64,000 bases of DNA from Chromatiales bacterium (GTDB taxonomy: Bacteria > Pseudomonadota > Gammaproteobacteria > JAGRGH01). Where the stretch lies: positions 62,001-126,000 of the forward strand of contig JAGRGH010000049.1 in NCBI GenBank assembly GCA_020445605.1, written 5' to 3'. This document shows, in pieces, positions 54,979 to 64,000 of this stretch. The notes beneath the pieces are model-generated. The model ran no database searches. It was given only the letters and a program-made list of their open reading frames with translations, and was not told the origin of the DNA. The position numbers and the translations under genes were made by a program. The number at the start of each line of letters is the position of its first letter. The stretch's first letter is position 1.

Positions 54979-55575
54979 TCAACCTGGTCCGTCGATGTTG
55001 CGCCGATATTGATCGAGGACCTTGCGCACGTACTCGCGTGTCTCCCGATAGGGTGGAATCTGCTTGCCATACGATTCGACGGCGTTCTCGCCGGCGTTGT
55101 AGGCCGCGAGGGCAAGTCGCAGATCGCGGTCAAACCGATCGAGCAGTTCGCGCAGATACCGCGTGCCGCCACTCACGTTCTGCTCCGGATCGTGGCGGTC
55201 GGTTACGCCGAAACGCCTTGCGGTCGCCGGCATGAGCTGCATCAGCCCGACCGCGCCCTTTTTCGAGGTCGCGCGCGGATCGTAGGCCGATTCCATGAGG
55301 ATCACCGCGTCGACGAGCTCGGGGCTCAGGCTGGCGGCCTGTGCCGAACGCTGGACCAGATCGCGGAACCGTTTTCGATTGTCGGCGACCGAGGATGCCG
55401 GCTGGTTCGACTCACGGCTGCGCAGAACGAGCTTGTAGCCCTTGTGCGGCGGTCGGTCGGTCAGGAATACGTGACCATCGGGAGCGACGAAACGGTAGAT
55501 GTCGGCGCTGGCGTGCGCCGCGGGAAGGGCCAGCAGGACCGCGGTGATCAGCTTCGCTGCGGATGAACGCAGCAT
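54979..55575 (-). CDS. Lytic transglycosylase (SLT-domain) protein
   Basis: 198 residues from ATG 55575 with a signal peptide to about residue 24 (ALPAAHASA). DUF4124-like DIYRFVAPDGHVFLTDRPPH follows. The SLT domain carries the catalytic Glu in DAVILMESAYDPRATSKKGA, then GLMQLMPATARRFGV and ALAAYNAGENAVESYGK. It cleaves peptidoglycan glycan strands with 1,6-anhydro formation. 18 nt upstream of the hydrolase gene. Confidence 0.92.
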   Translation of the reverse strand: MLRSSAAKLITAVLLALPAAHASADIYRFVAPDGHVFLTDRPPHKGYKLVLRSRESNQPASSVADNRKRFRDLVQRSAQAASLSPELVDAVILMESAYDPRATSKKGAVGLMQLMPATARRFGVTDRHDPEQNVSGGTRYLRELLDRFDRDLRLALAAYNAGENAVESYGKQIPPYRETREYVRKVLDQYRRNIDGPG

Positions 55576-55579
55576 CTGG

Positions 55580-56077
55580 CTAACGTTGAGCCTGCGCCTG
55601 CCCGCAGCACTTCTTGTATTTCTTGCCGCTGCCGCACGGACATGGATCGTTGCGCCCGACCTTGGGCGTCTCGCGGGTGACGGTCGGCGGCGAAACCATG
55701 CGTCCGTCAACAAAGTACCAGCGACCGTCGCTGCGCTTGAATACGGCACGTTCGTGGTATTTGCGCGGGACACCCTTTTCGCGGTAGCGCGCGATGAATT
55801 CGACCATGCCGTCATCGTCACCGCGCAGCTGCGAGCCGATCACCTCCAGGCCAAGCCATTCGGCCTGCTCGGCCCAGCGCCGGGTCGCGTCCGGGTCGTA
55901 GTCGTCGCGGTGTTCCGGGTGCAATGAATCACCCAGGAATGCGAGTTGCATCCGCACATAGGCCGTGTAGCGCGCGCGCATGAGCGCTTCGGGCGTGGCC
56001 GCCTGGCCGCCTGCCAGGATCGGTCCACAACATGCGTCAAACGTCTTTCCAGACCCGCAGGGACAGGTTTCGCTCAT
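55580..56077 (-). CDS. YchJ-family SEC-C protein
   Basis: 165 residues from ATG 56077. Zinc-binding SEC-C motifs stand at both ends: [15 protein letters not shown] and [15 protein letters not shown]. The central NTF2-like YchJ domain has [20 protein letters not shown] and [20 protein letters not shown]. The role is unknown; SEC-C modules in SecA contact SecB and ribosomes. It lies 5 nt after fabF. Confidence 0.93.
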   Translation of the reverse strand: MSETCPCGSGKTFDACCGPILAGGQAATPEALMRARYTAYVRMQLAFLGDSLHPEHRDDYDPDATRRWAEQAEWLGLEVIGSQLRGDDDGMVEFIARYREKGVPRKYHERAVFKRSDGRWYFVDGRMVSPPTVTRETPKVGRNDPCPCGSGKKYKKCCGQAQAQR

Positions 56078-56082
56078 GTGCG

Positions 56083-57330
56083 TCAACCCTGAAAACGCCG
56101 CAAAACGATCGTGCCGTTCGTTCCGCCGAAGCCGAAGGAGTTCGACACGACCGTATCAATCTTCATTTCACGCGCGTGATTGGGTACGTAGTCGAGATCG
56201 CATTCGGGATCGGGATTTTCGAGATTGATCGTCGGCGGGGCAACCTGGTCGCGCAGCGCCAGCACCGAGAACACAGCCTCGGCCCCACCGGCTGCGCCGA
56301 GCATGTGGCCGGTCATCGACTTGGTGGAGCTGACTGCCACGCTGTGCGCACGGTGACCGAACACGCCCTTGACGGCCTGCGTCTCGGCGAGGTCGCCGGC
56401 CGGCGTCGAGGTGCCATGCGCATTGATGTAATCGATCTCGCCGACGTCAATTTCGGCGTCGTTCAGCGCGGCGCGCATGCAGCGCGCGGCGCCATCGCCA
56501 TCGGGCGGTGGCGAGGTCATGTGGTAGGCATCGGCACTCATGCCAAAGCCGATCAGCTCGGCGAGAATTTCCGCCCCGCGAGCCTTCGCGTGCTCGAGTT
56601 CTTCAAGCACCAGCACGCCGGCGCCACTGGCGAGCACGAAACCGTCGCGGTCGCGATCCCATGGGCGGCTTGCCCGCGTGGGCTCGTCGTTGCGCGTGGA
56701 AAGCGCCTTCGCCTGTGCGAAACCGCCCAGGCTGGTTGCCGATTCAGCCATCTCCGCGCCGCCGGTAATCATCACATCCGCATCGCCGTAGGCAATCATG
56801 CGTGCGGCGACGCCGATGTTGTGCGTGCCGGTCGTGCAGGCGGTGACGATGGCGATGTTCGGGCCACGGAATCCATAGCGGATCGACACATTGCCCGAGA
56901 TCATGTTGGCGATGTTCGCCGGCACGAAGAACGGCGAAATCTTGCGCGGCCCGCCGTTCAAATAGGTGTGATAGCCGTGCTCGATGCCCATGATGCCGCC
57001 CATGCCGGCACCGATTGCAACGCCGATGCGGCTGTCGGTGTCCTGCACATCGGTCAGTCCGGCGTGCTCCACGGCCTGGTAGCCGGCGGCAACGCCGTAC
57101 TGGATGCTGATGTCCATGCGCCGCAGTTCCTTGCGGTCGAAATACTGTTCCGGATCGTATGCGCGCACCGACCCCGCGATCCGCACGGGAAATGCGGAGA
57201 CATCGAAATGTTCGATCGGACCGATGCCGGATTCACCGGCGAGGATTCGGGCCCAGGACGATTCGACCGTCACGCCCAGCGGGCTCAACAACCCGAGGCC
57301 GGTGACCACAACGCGTCGCGAGGATTTCAT
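56083..57330 (-). CDS. fabF: Beta-ketoacyl-ACP synthase II (FabF)
   Basis: 415 residues. Catalytic Cys is in [19 protein letters not shown], His residues in [14 protein letters not shown] and [35 protein letters not shown] ends the protein. It elongates acyl-ACP, including the cis-vaccenate step. 72 nt downstream of acpP. Confidence 0.98.
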   Translation of the reverse strand: MKSSRRVVVTGLGLLSPLGVTVESSWARILAGESGIGPIEHFDVSAFPVRIAGSVRAYDPEQYFDRKELRRMDISIQYGVAAGYQAVEHAGLTDVQDTDSRIGVAIGAGMGGIMGIEHGYHTYLNGGPRKISPFFVPANIANMISGNVSIRYGFRGPNIAIVTACTTGTHNIGVAARMIAYGDADVMITGGAEMAESATSLGGFAQAKALSTRNDEPTRASRPWDRDRDGFVLASGAGVLVLEELEHAKARGAEILAELIGFGMSADAYHMTSPPPDGDGAARCMRAALNDAEIDVGEIDYINAHGTSTPAGDLAETQAVKGVFGHRAHSVAVSSTKSMTGHMLGAAGGAEAVFSVLALRDQVAPPTINLENPDPECDLDYVPNHAREMKIDTVVSNSFGFGGTNGTIVLRRFQG

Positions 57331-57402
57331 GGCGCTCGCAGATGGTGGGAGTACGGTCGACCCGCGGTCCGCGCCGGCCGACCGACTCGCAGCGGCAGTA
57401 CC

Positions 57403-57639
57403 TCAGCCCTTCTGGGCCTTGATGTAGTCGACGGCCTGCTGCACCGTCGTGATGTTCTCGGCCTCTTCATCGGGGATTTCGCACTCGAATTCCTCTTCCA
57501 GGGCCATGACCAGCTCCACCGTATCCAGCGAGTCGGCGCCGAGGTCATCGACGAACGATGCCTCCAGAGTGACCTCCTCCTCTTTGACGTTGAGCTGTTC
57601 GACAACGATCTTCTTGACGCGATCTTCAATGCTGCTCAT
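57403..57639 (-). CDS. acpP: Acyl carrier protein
   Basis: 78 residues. The phosphopantetheine site is Ser37 in [20 protein letters not shown]. Highly acidic four-helix protein. A GGAG-type site precedes ATG 57639. It lies between fabG and fabF. The 241-nt gap to fabG is AT-rich near 57830-57870 and likely holds an own promoter for acpP-fabF. Confidence 0.99.
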   Translation of the reverse strand: MSSIEDRVKKIVVEQLNVKEEEVTLEASFVDDLGADSLDTVELVMALEEEFECEIPDEEAENITTVQQAVDYIKAQKG

Positions 57640-57880
57640 GTTCGAATCGTTCCTCCGGTAATGGCTGGGAAGATAGTGCGGATGGACGCGACCGGTGCGC
57701 ACGTCATGATCCGGTTCAGTTCGGCTCAGGGCGTTCCTGAAATGCCGGGCGCGATTGTACTGGAAAGCGCCGACCGGTCGGCAAGCGCACGCTGGGATCT
57801 GTGCGTCGCGCAGCCGACAGGCAGCGATTGTCAATTAAATACAGTTAGTTACGGAAACTTTCTGATGTGTATGTTCCGGG

Positions 57881-58621
57881 TTACCCCATGTACATGCCAC
57901 CGTTGACATGCAGGGTTTCGCCAGTCACATAGGCGGCGTTCGGTGCGCACAGGAAGGCCACGCAGGCCGCGACCTCTTCCGGGCGGCCGAGGCGACCCAA
58001 CGGAATCGAGGCCAGCAGGGCATCGCGCTGCTTGTCGCCCAGCGCCTCGGTCATGTCGGTGGCGATGAACCCCGGCGCCACGCAGTTCACCGTGATGCCG
58101 CGCGGACCGACTTCACGCGCCAGCGACTTGCTGAACCCGATCAGGCCCGCCTTGGCCGCGGCATAGTTGGTCTGCCCGGCGTTGCCGCTCGCCGCGACGA
58201 CCGAGGTGATGTTCACGATTCGGCCATGGCGTGCCTTCATCATGGACTTCAAACACAGCCGTGAGAGATGAAAGACCGACGTGAGGTTCGTCTGCACGAT
58301 CGCGTCCCAATCATCGTTCTTCATGCGTACAAGCAGATTGTCACGCGTGATGCCGGCGTTGTTGATCAGCAGACTCGGCGCGCCGAAACGTTCGGCTGTT
58401 GCCGTCAGGGCCGCTTCGATCGATTCCAGATCCGTGACGTTCAGGCGCACACCGCTGCCGGCGACACCGGCGTCCGCGAACATGGCGCTGATACGTTCCG
58501 CGCCCTCGTCGGTGGTCGCCGTGCCGACGACCTTCGCGCCCTGTGCGGCGAGTTCCAGCGCAATCGCGCGGCCGATCCCGCGACTGGCGCCGGTCACCAG
58601 CGCGATTTCGTTCTCAAGCAT
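57881..58621 (-). CDS. fabG: 3-oxoacyl-ACP reductase FabG
   Basis: 246 residues from ATG 58621 (MLENEIALVTGASRGIGRAI), an SDR with the NADPH motif GASRGIG, NNAGITRDN, Ser in IVNITSVVAASGNAGQ and catalytic Tyr-Lys in TNYAAAKAGL. The start overlaps the fabD stop by 8 nt. A TTG two codons upstream is a less likely start. Confidence 0.98.
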   Translation of the reverse strand: MLENEIALVTGASRGIGRAIALELAAQGAKVVGTATTDEGAERISAMFADAGVAGSGVRLNVTDLESIEAALTATAERFGAPSLLINNAGITRDNLLVRMKNDDWDAIVQTNLTSVFHLSRLCLKSMMKARHGRIVNITSVVAASGNAGQTNYAAAKAGLIGFSKSLAREVGPRGITVNCVAPGFIATDMTEALGDKQRDALLASIPLGRLGRPEEVAACVAFLCAPNAAYVTGETLHVNGGMYMG

Positions 58622-59570
58622 TGGCAATCGCCTCGATCGTTTCCTTCACGGAGTCGGGATCGAATATCGCGTGGGCGGCGAGTTCCGGTTCGATGCGCTT
58701 GTTGAGCCCGATCAGGACCTTGCCCGGACCACACTCGACAACGTTGCGCACACCGCTGGCCGCGATCTGGCGAATGATCTCGACCCAGCGCACCGGTTTG
58801 TGCAGCTGTTCGGCCAGACGCTTGCGAATCGCGTCCGCGTCGCCCGCCGCGGAGACATCCGCGTTGTGCAGCACGCGAATCTTCGGCTTCGTGAACTCGG
58901 TTGCGGCGAGGCGGTCAGCCAGACGCTCGGCCGCGGACTCCATCAGCGAACAGTGTGACGGCACGCTGACCGGTAGCCTCAGTGCGCGCTTCGCACCGGC
59001 GTCGCGGGCCGAATCCAGCGCACGCTGCACCGCGGATGCCGTGCCGGCAATCACGATCTGCCCCGGCGCGTTGAAATTCACCGGTTGGCAGACCTCACCC
59101 TGCGCACTGTTGTGGCAAAGCTCGCGTACTCCGTCATCGCTCAGGCCCAGGATTGCGGCCATCGCACCCTGCCCTTCGGGCACGGCCTGCTGCATGAGCC
59201 GACCGCGTTCGGCGACGAGCTTGACCGCAGTGACGAACTCCAGTGCGCCGGCACACACCAGCGCCGTGTACTCGCCGAGACTGTGCCCGGCCATGCTGCC
59301 GGGGACGGCGCCGCCGCGCTCGCGCCATTCGCGCCAAATCGCCACGCCGGCGGTCAGCATGGCCGGCTGGGTATTCTCGGTGCGGTTGAGGTCTTCGGCC
59401 GGCCCATTGCGCACCAGCGCACCGAGGTCGAAACCGAGCGCTTCGGAGGCCTCCGCAAAGGTGTTTTCGACCGTCGGGCTCGCGGAGCGCAGGGCGTCCA
59501 GCATGCCGACGGATTGTGAGCCCTGACCCGGAAAAACGAACGCGAGTTTTGCTTGAGATTCGCTCGTCAT
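58614..59570 (-). CDS. fabD: Malonyl-CoA-ACP transacylase FabD
   Basis: 318 residues. FPGQGSQSVGML begins the enzyme, and the catalytic Ser is in MAGHSLGEYTALVCAGALEF. The second catalytic His lies in LPVSVPSHCSLMESAAERL. It loads malonyl groups on ACP. 22 nt after fabH. Confidence 0.98.
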   Translation of the reverse strand: MTSESQAKLAFVFPGQGSQSVGMLDALRSASPTVENTFAEASEALGFDLGALVRNGPAEDLNRTENTQPAMLTAGVAIWREWRERGGAVPGSMAGHSLGEYTALVCAGALEFVTAVKLVAERGRLMQQAVPEGQGAMAAILGLSDDGVRELCHNSAQGEVCQPVNFNAPGQIVIAGTASAVQRALDSARDAGAKRALRLPVSVPSHCSLMESAAERLADRLAATEFTKPKIRVLHNADVSAAGDADAIRKRLAEQLHKPVRWVEIIRQIAASGVRNVVECGPGKVLIGLNKRIEPELAAHAIFDPDSVKETIEAIANA

Positions 59571-59592
59571 TGTCGCAACGCTCTCCCCGTTT

Positions 59593-60573
59593 TCAGAATT
59601 TGCAAAGCGCCGAACCCCAGGTGAATCCGCCGCCGAACGCCTCCAGCAGCAGGGTCTCGCCGCGTTGAATGCGGCCGTCGCGGACGGCGACATCCAGTGC
59701 CAGCGGGACCGAGGCCGCCGAGGTGTTGCCGTGCTCACCGACGGTCAGCACGACGCGGTCCAGCGCCATGTCCAGCTTGCGCGCGGTCGCCGCGATAATA
59801 CGCTTGTTGGCCTGATGTGGAACCAGCCAGTCGATATCCGCCTTGGTCATCGAATTGGCTTCGAGTGTCTCGTCGACGATGCGTCCGAGAGTGTTGACGG
59901 CCATCTTGAACACCTCGTTGCCGCGCATCTCGACGTAGGCCTCGCCGGCCTTCATGCGCTCGTAACCGAGCGAAATGCCCGCGGGTACGTGCAGAAGCTG
60001 TTCATAGGCACCGTCGGCGTGCAGGTGCGTGGACAGAATGCCGGGTGTGTCCGACGCACCCAAAACCACCGCTCCGGCGCCATCGCCGAACAGGACGCAG
60101 GTCCCGCGGTCGGTCCAGTCGACGATGCGGCTCAGGGTCTCGGCGCCGATGACCAGTGCCGTTCGTGCCGCACCGCCGCGGATGAACTTGTCGGCCACCG
60201 AAAGCGCATAGACGAAGCCCGTGCACACCGCCTGGATGTCGAACGCGGGGCAGCCGTGGATATCCAGCCGCGCCTGTAACAGACATGCAGTGCTCGGGAA
60301 AATCTTGTCCGGCGTCGTGGTCGCCAGCACGATGAGATCGATATCCGCCGGCTTGATTCCGGCCGCCTCGATCGCCCGGCGGCTCGCGTGTTCGGCCAGG
60401 TCGCAGGTCGTCTCGCCGTCGGCGGCAACGTGGCGTTCACGAATTCCGGTGCGTTCCTGGATCCATTCGTCGCTGGTCTCGACCATCTTTTCGAGATCGG
60501 CATTGGTCAGCACACGCTCCGGGAGATAACCACCGGTGCCGAGAATTCGCGAGTAGATCTGCTGGTCGCTCAA
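59593..60573 (-). CDS. fabH: Beta-ketoacyl-ACP synthase III (FabH)
   Basis: 326 residues. The catalytic Cys is in [13 protein letters not shown], His in [13 protein letters not shown] and Asn in [16 protein letters not shown]. It starts acyl chains from acetyl-CoA. The start overlaps the plsX stop by 4 nt. Confidence 0.98.
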   Translation of the reverse strand: MSDQQIYSRILGTGGYLPERVLTNADLEKMVETSDEWIQERTGIRERHVAADGETTCDLAEHASRRAIEAAGIKPADIDLIVLATTTPDKIFPSTACLLQARLDIHGCPAFDIQAVCTGFVYALSVADKFIRGGAARTALVIGAETLSRIVDWTDRGTCVLFGDGAGAVVLGASDTPGILSTHLHADGAYEQLLHVPAGISLGYERMKAGEAYVEMRGNEVFKMAVNTLGRIVDETLEANSMTKADIDWLVPHQANKRIIAATARKLDMALDRVVLTVGEHGNTSAASVPLALDVAVRDGRIQRGETLLLEAFGGGFTWGSALCKF

Positions 60574-61592
60574 GCCTCTGCTCCTGCCGTGGCGAGCTGT
60601 GCCGCGACTTCGGCACCAATGCGCTCGGGGACGCGTTCGCGCACTTCCTTCATCGCGATCCGGATGGCGTTGGCGAAAGCGATGCGGTCTGCGCTGCCGT
60701 GACTCTTGATGACGATACCCTTCAGGCCCAGCAGGCTGGCACCGTTGTAGTGGCGCGGATCGATGCGGTCGCGCAAACGTTTCAGGCTCGGCATCGCAGC
60801 CAGAGCGGACAGCCGCGACAGCCAGCTCGCGGTGAAACTCTCGCGCAGGAAATGCGCGATCATTTTCGCCACGCCCTCACTGCTTTTCAATGCAACGTTG
60901 CCGACGAATCCATCACAAACCACGACATCCGCCGCACCCGTGTAGATGCGATCGCCTTCGACAAAACCGACGTAGTTGAGATTCGAGCGGCTCAGCAGTT
61001 CGTGGGCATGCTTGACCTGATCATTGCCCTTGATCTCTTCTTCGCCAATGTTCAGCAGGCCGACTCGCGGTCGCGCGAGCCCGTGTACGGCGGTGACAAG
61101 CTCCGAACCCATCACCGCGAACTGAAACAGGTGCTCGGCCGTCGAGTCGACGTTGGCGCCGAGGTCCAGCATGTGGAAACAGCCCTTCGTGGTCGGCAGG
61201 GCCGTCATGATCGCGGGTCGGTCGATACCGGGCAGGGTCTTGAGCACGAAGCGCGCGGTCGCCATCAGGGCGCCGGTGTTGCCCGCACTCACGCAGGCAT
61301 CCGCCCGCCCGTCCTGGACCAGATTGATCGCGACGCGCATTGATGAGTCCTTCTTCTTGCGCAGTGCATGCGATGGCAGGTCGTCCATGCTGACGACCTC
61401 GCTGGCATGCACGATCGACACGCGCGGGCGGTCGCCGGGCCCGAGCTGTTCGCGGATGACATCCTCGCGCCCGACCAGCAGCAGTTCCAGATCGGCGTGC
61501 CTGGCAAGCACGTCCAGCGCGGCCGGAACGGTCGCGGGCGGACCGCAGTCGCCACCCATGGCGTCCACGGCGACACGGATGACTGCGGGCAT
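60570..61592 (-). CDS. plsX: Phosphate acyltransferase PlsX
   Basis: 340 residues. [20 protein letters not shown] and [20 protein letters not shown] are family blocks, and [20 protein letters not shown] is the phosphate-loop region. It makes acyl-phosphate from acyl-ACP for phospholipid synthesis. It follows rpmF by 68 nt. Confidence 0.97.
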   Translation of the reverse strand: MPAVIRVAVDAMGGDCGPPATVPAALDVLARHADLELLLVGREDVIREQLGPGDRPRVSIVHASEVVSMDDLPSHALRKKKDSSMRVAINLVQDGRADACVSAGNTGALMATARFVLKTLPGIDRPAIMTALPTTKGCFHMLDLGANVDSTAEHLFQFAVMGSELVTAVHGLARPRVGLLNIGEEEIKGNDQVKHAHELLSRSNLNYVGFVEGDRIYTGAADVVVCDGFVGNVALKSSEGVAKMIAHFLRESFTASWLSRLSALAAMPSLKRLRDRIDPRHYNGASLLGLKGIVIKSHGSADRIAFANAIRIAMKEVRERVPERIGAEVAAQLATAGAEA

Positions 61593-61660
61593 CGCCGAGT
61601 CCTGGTGCGGCCTGTCGGCGCGCCGGGTCTGGTTGGCGCCGGCGCGCGTGGTGGGCCGTG

Positions 61661-61840
61661 TCAGTCGTCGATGCCCGGAACGGCCTTGCGACCGCGATAG
61701 AAGCCGTCACGCGTGACGTGGTGACGCAGATGCGTCTCGCCGCTGGTCTTGTCGATCGACACGGTCGGTGCGCCCAGTGAGTCATGGGCGCGCCGCATGC
61801 CGCGCTTGGAGCGGGTCTTGCGATTCTGTTGAACGGCCAT
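61661..61840 (-). CDS. rpmF: 50S ribosomal protein L32
   Basis: 59 residues: [20 protein letters not shown] and ends [23 protein letters not shown] is the L32 signature. The zinc-binding cysteines found in other L32 proteins are absent, as in many gammaproteobacteria. A GGAGAT ribosome-binding site precedes ATG 61840. It lies between yceD and plsX in the conserved order. Confidence 0.97.
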   Translation of the reverse strand: MAVQQNRKTRSKRGMRRAHDSLGAPTVSIDKTSGETHLRHHVTRDGFYRGRKAVPGIDD

Positions 61841-61962
61841 CGGCTCGTATCTCCTGCAAAATTAAGACGTTATACGGTTTCGTCCTGCCACGGAGCCTGG
61901 TCGGCCTCCCGGCAGGTTCTGCCCTGCGCCGACGCGCCGCGGTGCGGTCGCCGGAGCTGCAA

Positions 61963-62490
61963 TCAGTCCTCGCCCTGTCCGTCGAGCAGATCGCGCAGGC
62001 CGGCAAACGGCCTGCGAACCTCCTGCGCCTGCCGGAGGTCGGCGCCGTCGGCATTGCGCGCCACCGGCGGGCTGCACTGCCCCTCTGCGTGGCGTGCGAC
62101 GATCGGCAGGAGCAGCAGAAGTTCGTCCTCGACCAACTCGTGCACGGCCAGGTAGTCGTCGTCCAGCAGAACCGGCTCCAGATCCTGCGGAAGCTCGGCC
62201 ACCGGGTCCGCCGAGCCCACCAGCACCGCCGAGACCTCGCCGGCCAGCGGCCAGTCGACGACCTCAAGGCAGCGCTCGCAACGAAGCTGTACCTGCGCGC
62301 TCACCGCGCCGTGTACCTCGATCCGGCCGTCACGGCGCACGAGTTCAAGCTCCGCGCGCGCCTCACCGGTCATGCCTAGCGATGCGGCGCGCAGTCGCTC
62401 GAGGGCCTCTCCCGGCACGACACCGGCCAAACGCACGGGGTCGGCCGCGAGTTTTCGCACGTTGACCCGTTGCGCAAGCTGCGCGGACAT
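61963..62490 (-). CDS. yceD: YceD/DUF177 protein, 23S rRNA accumulation factor
   Basis: 175 residues. QVQLRCERCLEVVDWPLAGE carries the CxxC of the family, and YLAVHELVEDELLLLLPIVA is its acidic conserved block. The C-terminal RRPFAGLRDLL is typical. YceD is needed for normal 23S rRNA levels in E. coli and chloroplasts. It precedes rpmF. Confidence 0.92.
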   Translation of the reverse strand: MSAQLAQRVNVRKLAADPVRLAGVVPGEALERLRAASLGMTGEARAELELVRRDGRIEVHGAVSAQVQLRCERCLEVVDWPLAGEVSAVLVGSADPVAELPQDLEPVLLDDDYLAVHELVEDELLLLLPIVARHAEGQCSPPVARNADGADLRQAQEVRRPFAGLRDLLDGQGED

Positions 62491-62576
62491 AAGCCGGCTA
62501 TTGTAAATTTTTCAAGCGAGCCCAGTCAAAAGACTGTAACGGTGCGGCGCGGCGCCCGGACGTGAGTCCGTCGCGG

Positions 62577-64000
62577 TCACCGCGGTACGGCACCCGCGGC
62601 GTCCAGCGGCCGGCCGGCCTGGCCCTCGCCAGTGGCGACGGGCATTTGGGGGGGCGGAGCCGCCCCATGGGCACGCAGCCGCAGCGAATTGCCGACCACG
62701 ATCAGCGAACTTGCCGACATTCCAAGCGCGGCGCCCCAGGGCGGCACCCAACCGGCGATCGCCAGCGGGATGGCGACCAGATTGTAGGCAATCGCCCAGG
62801 CCAGATTGCCGCGGATGGTTCGGGCCGTTGCGACCGCCAGCGCACGCGCGCGCGCGAGCCCGGCCAGGGAATCGCCAAGCAGCACGAAATGGCTGTGCGA
62901 GCGGGCCAGTTCGGTGGCCTCCTGAAACGAAACTGCGACATCGGCTGCCGCGAGCGTGGGCGCATCGTTGATGCCGTCGCCAACCATCCAGACGCGTCGC
63001 CCGGCCGCCTGAAGCTGTCGAACCCGGCGCAACTTGTCGTCGGGCGTCTGTTCGGCGCGCCACTCGATGATGCCGGCGTTTGCCGCCACCCGTTCCACGG
63101 CGGATGCGCGGTCGCCGCTGAGCAGTTCGATGTGCGTGATCCCCTGTGCGCGCAATGCCGCAAGGGTTGCAACGGTGTCGTCACGCAACGGGTCGTTGAG
63201 CGCATACAGTGCGACGGGATCAGAGCCACGACGCAGCACGACCACGCTGTGGCCCAGCCGTTCCCAGCCGCCGACCCGCTCGGTTGCGGCAGAGCTGAAG
63301 TCACGTTCAGCGGCGTCCAGCCGCCCGATTGACCAGCGTTGACCGGCAATATCCGCCTCGACCCCTTGCCCCGGTATGACGCGCTGGTTCACCGCGGCCA
63401 GCCGCGAGGCACCGGCGGCTGCGGCGAAGGCACGCGCGAACGGGTGTGCGGCGCCGGCCTCGAGTGCCGCGGCGACGCTCAGCGCCCGGTCCCGGTCACC
63501 GTCCAGAGCGAGTTCGTCGACGATGCGCGGTACCCCGCGGGTCAGTGTGCCGGTCTTGTCGATCAGGAGCGTGTCGGCTTTGGCCAGCGCCTCGGTTCGA
63601 TCGACATCGAGCGGCAGCAGGCCGGCTTCGGCGGCGCGACCGATACCCATCGCCAGCGCCAGTGGGGTGGCAAGGGCCAGTGCGCATGGGCAGGTCACGA
63701 TCAGAACGGCAATCGTGTTTGGCACGGCCTGCACCGGGTCTGTCGCGCCCCAGAACGCGGCGGTTGCGAGGGCGATGGCGATGATCGCGAGCACGAAAAA
63801 CCCGGCGACCCGGTCCGCAAGCTGTGCGGCGCGCGGTCTCCAGCGATTCGCCGAATCAATCAGCAACTGCATGCGCGCGGTGGCTGAATCCCGTTCGGCA
63901 TGCACGACCTCTACCTCCAGCGGGGCCGCGGTGTTCAGGACGCCCGCCGCCACCACGCTGCCGGCTGCACGAAACACCGGATTGGCCTCCCCGGTCAGCG
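62577..64000 (-). CDS. Copper-type P1B ATPase (CopA/CcoI-like), C-terminal part
   Basis: At least 474 residues; the N-terminus lies beyond the right edge. Actuator motif LTGEANPV at the edge, membrane CPC in VTCPCALALATPLALAMGIG, phosphorylation DKTGTLTRG and hinge VGDGINDAPTLAAADVAVSF are visible. The last membrane helices carry AYNLVAIPLA and MSASSLIVVGNSLRLR, the Cu(I)-specific pattern. It exports copper or feeds cbb3 oxidase assembly (CcoI); the missing N-terminus would tell which. A Pro/Ala-rich tail follows. Confidence 0.93.
   Translation of the reverse strand, partial: LTGEANPVFRAAGSVVAAGVLNTAAPLEVEVVHAERDSATARMQLLIDSANRWRPRAAQLADRVAGFFVLAIIAIALATAAFWGATDPVQAVPNTIAVLIVTCPCALALATPLALAMGIGRAAEAGLLPLDVDRTEALAKADTLLIDKTGTLTRGVPRIVDELALDGDRDRALSVAAALEAGAAHPFARAFAAAAGASRLAAVNQRVIPGQGVEADIAGQRWSIGRLDAAERDFSSAATERVGGWERLGHSVVVLRRGSDPVALYALNDPLRDDTVATLAALRAQGITHIELLSGDRASAVERVAANAGIIEWRAEQTPDDKLRRVRQLQAAGRRVWMVGDGINDAPTLAAADVAVSFQEATELARSHSHFVLLGDSLAGLARARALAVATARTIRGNLAWAIAYNLVAIPLAIAGWVPPWGAALGMSASSLIVVGNSLRLRAHGAAPPPQMPVATGEGQAGRPLDAAGAVPR

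Overview
The window is a GC-rich, densely coded chromosome segment from a gammaproteobacterium. The lineage call rests on syntenic blocks typical of that class: rpoE-rseA-rseB-rseC-degP beside nadB; lepA-lepB-rnc-era-recO-pdxJ; tsaE-amiC-mutL-miaA-hfq-hflX-hflK-hflC-hisZ-purA; sdhCDAB-sdhE-ygfX; and rpmF-plsX-fabHDG-acpP-fabF. An exosortase H pair, a methylthioinosine phosphorylase beside a hypoxanthine phosphoribosyltransferase, and frequent TTG/GTG starts fit an environmental, Chromatiales-like gammaproteobacterium. The exact lineage cannot be fixed from this sequence. I saw no rRNA, tRNA, CRISPR array or intact insertion sequence.

Layout. 0-3 kb: envelope-stress sigma factor operon (minus strand), divergent from nadB. 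4.6-6.1 kb: a NYN-nuclease/cold-shock fusion and a small glutaredoxin. 6.2-13.7 kb: a long plus-strand run for translation fidelity, secretion, RNA processing, B6 synthesis and purine salvage. 13.7-18 kb (minus): a CsiV-like protein, an orphan phosphate-type binding protein, rsgA, a small cytochrome c and an M48 protease. 18-21 kb: orn, then queG-xrtH-xrtH partner on the minus strand. 21-34.3 kb: the nnr-to-purA housekeeping run. 34.4-37.1 kb: an unrecognised exported protein and a large coiled-coil membrane protein with a very clear terminator.

37.1-42.3 kb is the accessory block. It holds two pieces of one Rhs core sharing a 120-bp near-identical direct repeat, a JAMM-domain remnant fused out of frame to a truncated ParE toxin, an intact antitoxin and an XRE regulator, an SRAP protein, two tandem paralogous proteins of 56-57 residues, and a minimal SET-domain protein. 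It looks like a decayed, recombined toxin/defence locus abutting the tail of the sdh operon.

42.3-64 kb returns to core functions: succinate dehydrogenase with its assembly factor, YgfZ, a Cys-containing Crp/Fnr regulator with a DUF2892 partner, lysS, prfB with its programmed frameshift, a set of membrane/VWA/J-domain/hydrolase proteins, a lytic transglycosylase, the fatty-acid synthesis cluster, and a copper P-type ATPase cut by the right edge.
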